This document shows, one piece after another, positions 25,917 to 34,807 of a stretch of DNA of 64,000 nt. The notes below the pieces were generated by a model. The model saw only the letters and a program-made list of their open reading frames with translations. It was not told where the DNA came from and did no database searches. This stretch comes from Anoxynatronum buryatiense (GTDB lineage: Bacteria > Bacillota > Clostridia > Peptostreptococcales > Tindalliaceae). The stretch's first letter is position 1, and every line of letters begins with the position of its first letter. The position numbers were made by a program, and so were the translations under genes. The DNA lies in assembly GCF_900182905.1 (NCBI RefSeq), contig NZ_FXUF01000002.1, positions 186,001 to 250,000 of the forward strand, in the 5' to 3' direction.

Positions 25917-27602
25917 ATGAATTTAATGAAAAAGAGAATGTGGATTAGTTTACTGGTGGTGGGAGTGTTGTTGTTGACCGCTTGCGGCGGTGGAGGAGCA
26001 TCTGCCCCTGCTGCACCGACAGAGTCGGACATACCCGATGAGGAAATGGGTGAAATTGTTCCTTCCATCACACTGCTCAGTTCATTGCCGGAAGCCAACA
26101 TGGTGAACTATGAAATGGCCGAGGAAATTGCCGAAGAACTGCGCCTGCTGGGTGTGGACGCTGTGGCACAACCCATGGACTTTGCCGTATTGCTGGATGT
26201 TTTGTATGGAGAAGACAGTGATTTTGACGCTTACACCATTGGCTGGTCTGGCCGTGTGGAGCGCTTGGATCCTGACATGTTCATCCACTCCATTAATCAT
26301 TCCGATAATGCTGAACCAGGCGGGAACAACACCAACCGTTATCGAAATCCGGCATTTGATGCTCTGGCTGACGCCCAGCGTCAGGAAATGGACATCGACG
26401 CACGTCGTGAGATTGTGTTCGAAGCCCAGGAAATTCTTGGACAGGATGTACCACAGGTAACCCTGTACTCCAGAGCCAACATGCAGACATACAACAAGGA
26501 ATTATTTGCTGATGTCATCAATATCCCTGGTGAAGGTCTGTTTAACGAATGGACTCCCTTCTCCATCAGACCGCTGACAGACAAAACAGTACTTACAGTG
26601 GCCAGTAACGTCAATATTGACGACATTAACCCCTTAAGCTCAAAAAGTGTCTACGGATGGCGTAACCTGCGCCTTATCTACGATAAGCTGGTACGCTTGT
26701 CACCGGAAATCGAACCTGTACCATGGGCAGCTGTGGGCTGGGACGTGGTGGCTGATGACGTGATTGATGTTGAACTGCGCCAGGGAATGACTTTCCATGA
26801 CGGTGAGCCCGTGACCGTGGAAGATGTGAAGTTCTCCTACGAACTGTTTATCAACGAAAACGTGGAGTACTTTGCTTCCTTCCTGACACCCATCGACACC
26901 ATCGAAATCATGGATGAAAACACCGTGCGTTTCAACCTGAAATACGCTTACGCACCCTTTATCACCAACACATTGGCACAAATTCCCATTTTGCCCATGC
27001 ACATCTGGGAAGACATTGAAAACCCGGTACAATATCCCAACATGGAAGCCATTGGCAGTGGTCCCTTCAAAATGGAGCGTTTCCAAACGGGTGAAGAATT
27101 AGTGGTTTCCCGTTTTGATGACTATTTTGAACAACCCATCATCGATGGTTATATCTTCCAGATCTTTGCTTCACCTGAAGGCGTACTGACTGCTCTTGAA
27201 CTGGGTACTGTGGACATTGTTTCTTATGACCTGGTACCGGCTCACACCGAACAGATTTCCAACAATGAAGGTGGCAAGTATGATCACCTTGAGTTGACAG
27301 AAGCCCAAGACATTGGTTTCTTCTATCTGGGAATGAATCTTGACCGCGCACCTTTCAACAACAAGGCATTTCGTATTGCTGTGGCCCACGTCACAGACTA
27401 CGATCTGGCTCTGGATGTACACCTGAACGGTTACGGTGCCCGCGGCGGCGGCGGACTGGTGATTGTGGAAGCCAACGAGTTCTGGCATAATCCGGATGCC
27501 CTTATTTACGACACCTATGACCCAGAACGGGCCAGAGAAATCCTGGCAGAAGCCGGCTTTACCTGGGACAGCGAAGGCCGTCTGCGTATGCCGGTGGAAT
27601 AG
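25917..27602 (+). CDS. Family 5 solute-binding lipoprotein, apparently circularly permuted
   Basis: A 561-residue lipoprotein (signal peptide with lipobox LLTAC, lipidated C23) of the oligopeptide/dipeptide/nickel-binding SBP_bac_5 family. The segments are in an unusual order. Residues about 45-215 correspond to the normal C-terminal part (LGVDAVAQPMDF, GWSGRVERLDPDMF, NRYRNPAFDAL, then ARREIVFEAQEILGQDVPQ). Residues about 220-561 correspond to the normal N-terminal and middle parts (LTVASNVNIDDINPL, RQGMTFHDGEPVTVEDVKFS, AIGSGPFKMERF) and stop at YDPERAREILAEAG, the point where the C-terminal part normally follows. Start ATG 25917 after AAAGGAGG. Ligand unknown; permease and ATPase genes follow. 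Confidence 0.85.
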   Translation: MNLMKKRMWISLLVVGVLLLTACGGGGASAPAAPTESDIPDEEMGEIVPSITLLSSLPEANMVNYEMAEEIAEELRLLGVDAVAQPMDFAVLLDVLYGEDSDFDAYTIGWSGRVERLDPDMFIHSINHSDNAEPGGNNTNRYRNPAFDALADAQRQEMDIDARREIVFEAQEILGQDVPQVTLYSRANMQTYNKELFADVINIPGEGLFNEWTPFSIRPLTDKTVLTVASNVNIDDINPLSSKSVYGWRNLRLIYDKLVRLSPEIEPVPWAAVGWDVVADDVIDVELRQGMTFHDGEPVTVEDVKFSYELFINENVEYFASFLTPIDTIEIMDENTVRFNLKYAYAPFITNTLAQIPILPMHIWEDIENPVQYPNMEAIGSGPFKMERFQTGEELVVSRFDDYFEQPIIDGYIFQIFASPEGVLTALELGTVDIVSYDLVPAHTEQISNNEGGKYDHLELTEAQDIGFFYLGMNLDRAPFNNKAFRIAVAHVTDYDLALDVHLNGYGARGGGGLVIVEANEFWHNPDALIYDTYDPERAREILAEAGFTWDSEGRLRMPVE

Positions 27603-27664
27603 GCTGACTTCTCCAAGGAATCAACATAATCAGTATGCATAAAAATTAACAAACATAAATAATC

Positions 27665-27708
27665 AGACAAACATGAAAGCCGGAAAAAGCGGCTTTCATG
27701 TTTTGTCT
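27665..27708 (+). terminator. Intrinsic terminator/attenuator between binding protein and permease genes
   Basis: AGACAAACATGAAAGCCG (27665-27682) pairs with CGGCTTTCATG plus TTTTGTCT (27690-27708) with one bulged base. The T-run lies inside the lower stem. Such an element often gives more binding protein than permease. Confidence 0.7.
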
Positions 27709-27764
27709 GGCATTACATGCATTTAAGCATTGAAAACCACGATAGAAAGAAGGAAGGTGAAAGC

Positions 27765-28736
27765 TTGTTAGGTTATTTTGCGAGACGTTTGGCAGTGATG
27801 CTGTTAATGATTTTTCTGGTTTCCACCATGATTTTTTTCCTGTTTCGCACCATGCCTGGTGATCCCACGGCCTTTGTGGTTGACCCGTCCATTCCAGCTG
27901 AAGCAAGGCAGCAGCTACTGGAGCGCTACGGGTTGCATGACAGCCTGTGGGTGCAATACCAGGTGTTTATGAAAGACCTGGTGAAACTTGATTTTGGCGA
28001 TTCTTTCTTTTACAATCGGCCAGCCATGGAAATCATCGGAGAAAAGCTGGCAGCCACGCTGATTCTCATGCTCACCGCCATGGTGTTTGCATATGTCATC
28101 GGTATTTTTGGAGGTGCCTGGATGGCTTGGAAACGGGGTACCCCACTGGAATCTGTGGGCATTACCATATCCCTCATCTTCCGGTCGGCACCCACCTTTT
28201 GGGTGGGGCTGATGGTGATTTTGCTATTTTCAGTACGTCTGGGCTGGTTCCCGGCGCAGGGGATGCGCACAGCTGGTACCGGCGGCGGCACATTCTCAGA
28301 AGTATTCTTAAACACAGACTTTCTTAAACACCTGGTGCTGCCTGCTCTGGTGGCCGGGTTATACTTTGTGGCAACACCCCTGCTGATTATGCGTAACAGC
28401 ATGCTGGAGGTTATGTCGGAAGACTACATTGAAATGGCCAGGGCCAAAGGCATCAAAGAGCGCATTATATTGTATCGCCACGCTGCCCGAAACGCCCTTT
28501 TGCCTGTTGTCACCGCTGGAGCCCTGTTCATTGGTTCTGCCATTGGCGGGCAGGTGCTGATCGAAGTGGTATTCAGCTGGCCGGGTTTGGGACGGGAAAT
28601 TGTTACGGCTGTTACCCGACACGACTATCCCCTGGCCCAGGGCTGCTTTATCATCATTTCTGCCATGGTTATGTTCATGAACCTGGTGGCAGACATGCTG
28701 TATGCAGTGCTTGATCCACGGATTTCATACAAATAA
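27765..28736 (+). CDS. Peptide-type ABC transporter permease (DppB/OppB family)
   Basis: A 323-residue membrane protein with six predicted membrane segments and the family's EAA loop (EVMSEDYIEMARAKGIKE, about residue 225). The first residues LGYFARRLAVMLLMIFL are typical of DppB. I chose TTG 27765, with GGAAGG 7 bases upstream, over the distant ATG 27717. It forms the translocation pore with the next gene. Confidence 0.9.
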   Translation: MLGYFARRLAVMLLMIFLVSTMIFFLFRTMPGDPTAFVVDPSIPAEARQQLLERYGLHDSLWVQYQVFMKDLVKLDFGDSFFYNRPAMEIIGEKLAATLILMLTAMVFAYVIGIFGGAWMAWKRGTPLESVGITISLIFRSAPTFWVGLMVILLFSVRLGWFPAQGMRTAGTGGGTFSEVFLNTDFLKHLVLPALVAGLYFVATPLLIMRNSMLEVMSEDYIEMARAKGIKERIILYRHAARNALLPVVTAGALFIGSAIGGQVLIEVVFSWPGLGREIVTAVTRHDYPLAQGCFIIISAMVMFMNLVADMLYAVLDPRISYK

Positions 28737-28757
28737 TCAGCGAAAAGAGGTGAATGC

Positions 28758-29654
28758 ATGAGTACGGCAACCCTTCATAAAAAAGCAAACAGCCAGAGCG
28801 TTATTCGGCTCTTTTTCAAAAATCTAAAACGGGATAAACTGGCCCTGATCGGCGTCGTGTTGCTGGTGTTTTTCATCGGCGTAGCTGCTTTTTCCGACAT
28901 CATTGCCCCTTATGGGCCCCGGGACAGACATTATAATGAAGATGGAAAAATCAGACGCCTTGAAGCTCCATCAGCGGCTCACCCCTTTGGAACCACCGAT
29001 GTGGGGCGTGATATATACTCTCAGGTGGTACTGGGAACCAAAACCGCATTGACGGTGGGGATCCTGGCAGCGCTGCTGGTTACCGTGGTGGGGTCCGTCG
29101 TGGGAATCATCGCAGGTTACTATGGTGGCTGGGTGGATACCGTCATCATGCGGGTGGTTGACTTTTTCTATGCCATTCCATTTATCCCCTTTGTCATTGT
29201 CCTGTCAGCAGTTCTGAAACCCAGCATCTGGAATATTATTTTGGCAGTTTCCCTGCTCTCTTGGCGAACAGTGGCACGTCTTGTGAGGTCACAGGTACTG
29301 TCCATTGCCAAAAGACCCTTTATCAAGGCAGCACGGGTGGCTGGTGCCAGCAATCCACGCATCATGTTTAAGTATGTTTTGCCCAATGTGGTGCCACTGA
29401 TCATGCTGGAGATGGCCTTTATGGTCAACTGGGCCATTGCAGCAGAAGCCAGCATTGCTTTCCTGGGGTTTGGTGACCCTACTGTGCCAAGCTGGGGCCA
29501 GATTCTCCACATCGTATTCACGACGGGTAACTCACGTGTGGCCTGGTGGTGGATCACCGCACCCGGTGTGGCTATTGTCTTACTGTTACTATCCATCTTC
29601 TTTGTGGCAAGAGCCCTGGAAGAAGTGGTTGATCCCAGATTAAGGAGGCGATAA
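28758..29654 (+). CDS. Peptide-type ABC transporter permease (DppC/OppC family)
   Basis: A 298-residue membrane protein with the DppC N-terminal domain (LFFKNLKRDKLALIGVVLL) and the core signature HPFGTTDVGRDIYSQVV, followed by five more membrane segments and the EAA loop (FIKAARVAGASNPRIMFKYVLPN). It pairs with the preceding permease. The start has AAGAGGTG upstream. Confidence 0.92.
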   Translation: MSTATLHKKANSQSVIRLFFKNLKRDKLALIGVVLLVFFIGVAAFSDIIAPYGPRDRHYNEDGKIRRLEAPSAAHPFGTTDVGRDIYSQVVLGTKTALTVGILAALLVTVVGSVVGIIAGYYGGWVDTVIMRVVDFFYAIPFIPFVIVLSAVLKPSIWNIILAVSLLSWRTVARLVRSQVLSIAKRPFIKAARVAGASNPRIMFKYVLPNVVPLIMLEMAFMVNWAIAAEASIAFLGFGDPTVPSWGQILHIVFTTGNSRVAWWWITAPGVAIVLLLLSIFFVARALEEVVDPRLRRR

Positions 29655-29656
29655 CC

Positions 29657-30703
29657 GTGACCCTGTTGGACGTTAAAAACGTAAGCATTGAATACACCAC
29701 TGAAGCCGGTGTGCTGAAAGCGGTGGACGACGTCTCCTTCAGCCTGGAAGTGGGCGAAAGCGTGGGCCTGGTTGGCGAAAGTGGCTGTGGCAAAACCACC
29801 CTGGCCAAATCCATCATGCGGTTACTGGCCAAAAACGGCAGCGTCAGCACCGGCCAAATGCTGTTCAAAGGTGAAGATTTGGTGACCAAATCTGATGAAG
29901 AAATTCGCCAGCTGCGGCTCAATGAAATCGCCATGGTGTCCCAAAGCGCCATGAACGCCCTGAATCCGGTGTATACCGTGGGAGATCAGCTGGTGGAAGG
30001 CATCATGACCCATACGAAAATGACAAAAAAAGAAGCCACTGACCGGGCCATCGAGGTATTTCGTATGGTGGGGCTGGAGGCCAAGCGTCTGAAAAGCTTT
30101 CCCCATCAGATGAGCGGCGGAATGAAGCAACGGGCCATTATTGCCATGGCCTTAACGTTGAATCCATCTCTCATCATTGCCGATGAACCCACCACCGCCC
30201 TGGATGTGGTCGTGCAGGACAGGATACTGCAACAGATCATACAGATTCAGAAAGAAATCAACAGCTCCATGATCCTCATTACCCACGATATTTCCGTTGT
30301 TTCTGAAACCTGCGAAACCATCATTGTCATGTATGGTGGTAAAGTCATGGAAAAAGCACCCACCCGGATCTTCTTCAAAACCCCGGCACACCCCTATTCT
30401 TTGGGGCTGAACAATGCATTTCCCAGCATTCATGAAATTGGCGAAGAGCTGATCTCCATCCCCGGCGCACCGCCAAACCTGATGGATGAACAGAATGGCT
30501 GCCGGTTCCAGGAGCGCTGCCCCTTTAAGACAGAGACCTGCGAAACCAAGGTACCTGAACTGGAAGAAGTGGCGCCGGGTCATTTTTCGGCCTGTCATTA
30601 CAATGATCAAGTAGAATCTTTCCGGGAAGCCTGCAAAAAGAGGGAAACCTGGGAACTGGTGCGGGATCGCATGATTGAAGAGAGAAAGCGGGGTGTGTCG
30701 TAA
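29657..30703 (+). CDS. Peptide-type ABC transporter ATPase (DppD/OppD family)
   Basis: A 348-residue ATPase: Walker A GESGCGKTT (about residue 38), signature QMSGGMKQR, Walker B LIIADEPTTALD and the C-terminal oligopeptide extension with Cys residues (CRFQERCPFKTETC) of the OppD/DppD class, which may bind an FeS cluster. It starts with GTG 29657, 2 bases after the permease stop, with AGGAGG upstream. Confidence 0.93.
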   Translation: MTLLDVKNVSIEYTTEAGVLKAVDDVSFSLEVGESVGLVGESGCGKTTLAKSIMRLLAKNGSVSTGQMLFKGEDLVTKSDEEIRQLRLNEIAMVSQSAMNALNPVYTVGDQLVEGIMTHTKMTKKEATDRAIEVFRMVGLEAKRLKSFPHQMSGGMKQRAIIAMALTLNPSLIIADEPTTALDVVVQDRILQQIIQIQKEINSSMILITHDISVVSETCETIIVMYGGKVMEKAPTRIFFKTPAHPYSLGLNNAFPSIHEIGEELISIPGAPPNLMDEQNGCRFQERCPFKTETCETKVPELEEVAPGHFSACHYNDQVESFREACKKRETWELVRDRMIEERKRGVS

Positions 30704-31719
30704 TGGGAACACCTTTGATACAGATCAAGGATCTGAAAAAGTACTATCCGGTGAACAAGGGTTTGAAGGACATGTTCAGCAAAGAAAAAGTATTTGTCAA
30801 AGCCATTGATGGGATTGACTTGACCATTCATAAAGGGGAAATCCTGGGACTGGCCGGTGAAAGCGGCTCTGGTAAAACCACGACAGGTGAAATTCTGGTG
30901 CGCCTTCAGGATGCCACCGAGGGCAGCATCACCATCGACGGACATCCTCTGGATGTGAAGGATGGAAAACTGAAAAAAAGCTTCCGCAAGGAAGTGCAGA
31001 TGATCTTTCAGGATCCCTACGAAACCCTAAATCCCCGGTTCAATGTCTTCGACACCATTGCCGAACCCCTGCGGATTCATGGCCTTCGGGATAAAAAGGT
31101 CTTGTATGAAAAAGTGATAAAAGTGCTGGAAATTGCTGAGTTGAAACCGGCAGAGCATTTTATCTTCCGTTATCCCCACGAATTGTCCGGTGGTCAGCGT
31201 CAGCGGGTGGCCATTGCCCGGGGCATTGTGGTGGAGCCGAAGGTACTGGTGGCAGATGAGCCCGTATCCATGCTGGATGTATCCATCCGGGCTGATATTC
31301 TCAATCTCCTGAAACGGTTGCGTCAGGATATGGGCCTTACCATGCTGTATGTATCCCACGACCTTTCCACCATCAAATACCTGTGCGACCGCATTGCCAT
31401 CATGTACCTTGGAAAAATCATGGAAATTGGCCCCGTGGACGAAGTCGTGGCCAACCCCCGGCATCCTTACACCCAGGTGTTACTGTCTGCAGTGCCGGTG
31501 GCTGATCCTGACTATCAGAAAGAACGGATCATCATTGATGATGAGGCACCGGATCAGATCAATCTGCCGGTTGGCTGTCGGTTCAGCCCCCGGTGTCCCT
31601 TTGCCCAGGAAGCCTGCACACGCTGCGATCACAGCTTCACTCAGGTGGGCGAAGACCACTATCATGCCTGCATTTTTGAAAAAGAAGCCTTGAAACCCCG
31701 GGGAAGCTCATCCGTTTAA
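30703..31719 (+). CDS. Peptide-type ABC transporter ATPase (DppF/OppF family)
   Basis: A 338-residue ATPase: Walker A GESGSGKTT, signature ELSGGQRQR, Walker B VLVADEPVSMLD and the C-terminal Cys extension CRFSPRCPFAQEAC. The ATG overlaps the stop of the partner ATPase (TAATG). Together the two ATPases drive the importer. Confidence 0.93.
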   Translation: MGTPLIQIKDLKKYYPVNKGLKDMFSKEKVFVKAIDGIDLTIHKGEILGLAGESGSGKTTTGEILVRLQDATEGSITIDGHPLDVKDGKLKKSFRKEVQMIFQDPYETLNPRFNVFDTIAEPLRIHGLRDKKVLYEKVIKVLEIAELKPAEHFIFRYPHELSGGQRQRVAIARGIVVEPKVLVADEPVSMLDVSIRADILNLLKRLRQDMGLTMLYVSHDLSTIKYLCDRIAIMYLGKIMEIGPVDEVVANPRHPYTQVLLSAVPVADPDYQKERIIIDDEAPDQINLPVGCRFSPRCPFAQEACTRCDHSFTQVGEDHYHACIFEKEALKPRGSSSV

Positions 31720-31838
31720 GCACTTAAACCGCCTGTTTTGGTGAATGCGGGTTCTCACCTTTTCGAAATAGTAATGACAAGATTTCTAAGATTGCCCGTT
31801 ACCGATCCCTTGTCTTAATTTAATGACATCTACAGTCT

Positions 31839-31866
31839 GAAAAGCCGCCTATCCGGGCGGTTTTTT
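31839..31866 (+). terminator. Intrinsic terminator of the ABC transporter operon
   Basis: AAAAGCCGCC pairs with GGCGGTTTTTT (one G-U pair) around a 6-base loop and ends in six T. The rest of the 31720-31995 gap shows no gene. Confidence 0.8.
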
Positions 31867-31995
31867 CGTCTGATGAGCTGAAAAGACTCATGCAAAATGA
31901 TTAGAGAAGCTTGATCTGGCGTATGAGTATAAGAACGGGATTGTATTGAAAGGCACGGTGCAGACAAGGACAGGTGGAAAGAGGAGGCAAAATCC

Positions 31996-34176
31996 ATGAT
32001 TACACGTCAAATTAACCCGCAAACCCTGTGGTTGACCTTTGGAACCCCTTTTGAGACAGAAAGCCTTATGTTTGACAGGGAGCAGACAACATTGCTGAAA
32101 AAAACACCGTCACTGCCGGTGAAGCTATCCCTTGAAAATGATCGATTGCAGTTAACAGACTCGTTGTCAGACGATACCAGGGTATTGGGACTGGGGGAAA
32201 ACTTGCGGGGAATGAACAAACGGGGCGGTATTTACGAATCCTTTTGCACCGATGACCCCATCCATACCCCCGGCAAAAAATCCCTGTATGGTGCTCATAA
32301 TTTTCTGCTGGTGGAGGGTGCAGTGCCCTATGGAATATTTATTGACTATCCGGGGAAAGTGATTTACGATATCGGATATACCAGGCATGATCAACTGATT
32401 ATTACCATCACCGGGAGTGATGTGGATATTTACCTGTTTCAGGAGGGAAATCTCAAGGAATTGGCACTTGCCTTCAGGAGGCTCATGGGTGAAAGTTACA
32501 TACCTCCCAAATGGGCTTTTGGATTTCAACAGTCCCGGTGGAGTTACCGAACCAGCAAAGAAGTGGAAGCGGTGGCAGCGGCTTTTCTGGAAAATGAGAT
32601 CCCATGCGATGCCATTTATCTGGATATTGACTACATGGAACGCTATAAGGACTTTACAGTTGACAAGGAAGCTTTTCCCGATTTTCCCGGATTGGTGGCC
32701 TCTCTGAAAGAAAAAGGATTTCGACTCATCCCCATTATCGATGCGGGTGTCAAAATCGAAACAGACTACCCTGTTTACGAAGAAGGCAAAGATCGGGGTT
32801 ACTTTTGCCTCAATCGCAAAGATGAGCCTTTTGTGGCCGCGGTGTGGCCAGGCAAGGTCCATTTTCCGGATTTTTTGAACCCGGAAGCCCGCCGCTGGTT
32901 TGGACTGCACTATCAGTTTCTGACAGACCAGGGTATCGAAGGATTTTGGAATGATATGAACGAACCATCCATTTTTTACACAGAAGAGCGGTTGCAGCAG
33001 GCCATTGACCTGGCAAAGGATAGTGAAGGACAAAATCTGGATATTGATGCATTTTTCCATCTCACCGACACTTTTAAAGCATTGTTTAATCATCCTGATG
33101 ATTATAAACAAATGTATCACCAGGTAAAGGGCGAGATGGTGAATCACGCCAAAATCCACAATCTTTATGGATTCAATATGACTCGGTCGGCTGCAGAAGG
33201 ACTGGCAGAACTGGAGCCAAATAAGCGTTTTCTACTCTTTTCAAGAGCTTCCACTGTGGGTCAGGGGCGTTATGCCGGCATCTGGACCGGGGATAACCAT
33301 TCATGGTGGGAGCATATTTTGCTAAACCTTCAAATGATGCCCGCCGTGAATCAGTGTGGTATCCTTTATACAGGCGCTGATACCGGCGGTTTCAGTGACA
33401 ATGCCAATGCCCAGCTGATGATTCGATGGAGTCAGTTCAGTCTTTTCACACCTCTGTTTCGCAATCATGCGGCCCTTCACACCCGGCACCAGGAGCCTTA
33501 TGCCTTTGATGGAGCTTCGACAGCCATATTGAGGGATGTGATTCGCTTAAGGTATGCCTTGATTCCCTACTTATACAGCGAATACATGAAAGCAGCTAAA
33601 AAAAGCGGGCTCTTTTTCATGCCCCTCTCTTTCGAGTATTCCGAAGAACAGGCCGCCTTAACTGATGACCAGCTGCTGGTGGGAGAGTCTCTGATGGCAA
33701 CGCCCGTTTACCGGGAAAATGCCAGGGGAAGACATGTCTACCTGCCTGAAACCATGCTTCTCTGGAAAGCAACAGGACCAGCGGGCGGTCAACTTGAAGT
33801 GGTGCCACAAGGGCACCATTATCTAAAGGCTGATTTGGCAGAAACCCTGATATTTCTTCGGAAAAACAGGATACTGGTATTGGGAGAGCCGGCCATGAGT
33901 GTGGAAAAAATGGATCTCTCCACCATGAGGGTACTGGCTTTTGTGGACGATACTGCCAGCTATGTGCTCTATGACGATGACGGACTCACCCATCATCACC
34001 GGGAAGGTGCTTACACTGAAATTCACCTGACCATCACCCACAAAGCAGGAGATTTTCAGGTGAAGGTGGCAGCATCATCCCATGTCAAAGTCAAAGTGCT
34101 GAAACTGGTGATGATTAATGCGGCAGGAAAGCAACAGGAACAAGTCGTCCAGGTAGTGCCAGATGCTGCCAACTAA
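31996..34176 (+). CDS. Glycoside hydrolase family 31 alpha-glucosidase
   Basis: A 726-residue GH31 enzyme without a signal peptide, so cytoplasmic. The catalytic nucleophile is D320 in WNDMNEPSIF and the acid/base is D433 in IWTGDNHSWWEH. Residues 1-150 form the N-terminal beta domain (GLGENLRGMNKRG, then FLLVEG), and the last 130 are beta-rich. It hydrolyses alpha-linked glucosides such as maltose or isomaltose; the exact linkage cannot be read. It has an AGAGGAGG site and no sugar transporter nearby. Confidence 0.92.
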   Translation: MITRQINPQTLWLTFGTPFETESLMFDREQTTLLKKTPSLPVKLSLENDRLQLTDSLSDDTRVLGLGENLRGMNKRGGIYESFCTDDPIHTPGKKSLYGAHNFLLVEGAVPYGIFIDYPGKVIYDIGYTRHDQLIITITGSDVDIYLFQEGNLKELALAFRRLMGESYIPPKWAFGFQQSRWSYRTSKEVEAVAAAFLENEIPCDAIYLDIDYMERYKDFTVDKEAFPDFPGLVASLKEKGFRLIPIIDAGVKIETDYPVYEEGKDRGYFCLNRKDEPFVAAVWPGKVHFPDFLNPEARRWFGLHYQFLTDQGIEGFWNDMNEPSIFYTEERLQQAIDLAKDSEGQNLDIDAFFHLTDTFKALFNHPDDYKQMYHQVKGEMVNHAKIHNLYGFNMTRSAAEGLAELEPNKRFLLFSRASTVGQGRYAGIWTGDNHSWWEHILLNLQMMPAVNQCGILYTGADTGGFSDNANAQLMIRWSQFSLFTPLFRNHAALHTRHQEPYAFDGASTAILRDVIRLRYALIPYLYSEYMKAAKKSGLFFMPLSFEYSEEQAALTDDQLLVGESLMATPVYRENARGRHVYLPETMLLWKATGPAGGQLEVVPQGHHYLKADLAETLIFLRKNRILVLGEPAMSVEKMDLSTMRVLAFVDDTASYVLYDDDGLTHHHREGAYTEIHLTITHKAGDFQVKVAASSHVKVKVLKLVMINAAGKQQEQVVQVVPDAAN

Positions 34177-34185
34177 ACGGTCGAC

Positions 34186-34590
34186 CTATTGCCAGTGAAG
34201 CGCCCGTGTGATCAAGAAAGTGACAGTGGTGACAGCGGCCCCCAGAGTGGTTCCCCAGGCCAGATCCACCAGGGTTACCAGCAACGGCCAGTCTTTCAGG
34301 GTAGCCAGATTGGTCAGATCATAGGTGGCATAGGTGATAAAACCAAAAAAAGCGCCTGTTAGAAGAGCTGTCTGCCAGCTTCCCTGGACAATGGCAGGCC
34401 GCAGAGCAAAGAAAACCATGCCTGCCACGTACAGCAAATAGAAAGTGATTGCCGCAGGCCAGTTTACCCGGGGACTGAGTAGAAAACCAATCTGCTGTTG
34501 GTAAAACCGCTGGGCGACGATTCCCAGCCAGATGAGGTCGATGCCAAAGAAAACTATTACGGCCATGAGGTACAAGCGGAACCAGTACAT
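34186..34590 (-). CDS. DUF2177 membrane protein
   Basis: A 134-residue membrane protein with four hydrophobic segments. The start (RLYLMAVIVFFGIDLIWLGI) and TGAFFGFITYATYDLTNLATLKDW match the DUF2177 family, of unknown function. AAAGGAGG lies 7 bases before the ATG. It converges on the glucosidase gene with only 9 bases between. Confidence 0.88.
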   Translation of the reverse strand: MYWFRLYLMAVIVFFGIDLIWLGIVAQRFYQQQIGFLLSPRVNWPAAITFYLLYVAGMVFFALRPAIVQGSWQTALLTGAFFGFITYATYDLTNLATLKDWPLLVTLVDLAWGTTLGAAVTTVTFLITRALHWQ

Positions 34591-34807
34591 ACAGCAAACC
34601 TCCTTTATCGTTCAAGAGATGAGAGAATCATGGTTGTTGATTGAGGGGCTTACCGATAAAAATACCCTGCAATGTGTCGGTCAATCATTCGTTTGAAAGA
34701 TAAGGCATGTATCAATGCCAGCAAACAAACCTGACGAAAATTGCGTCGTTCTGGAAGCCAAGCCAGGCGCATTGGTACAATAGAAATTCTGAAACGGATG
34801 TGGTGAA

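Noticed and set aside
32167-33159. Long minus-strand reading frame of 330 codons over the GH31 gene
   Set aside because: It covers the reverse of clear GH31 catalytic motifs and shows no recognisable protein features.
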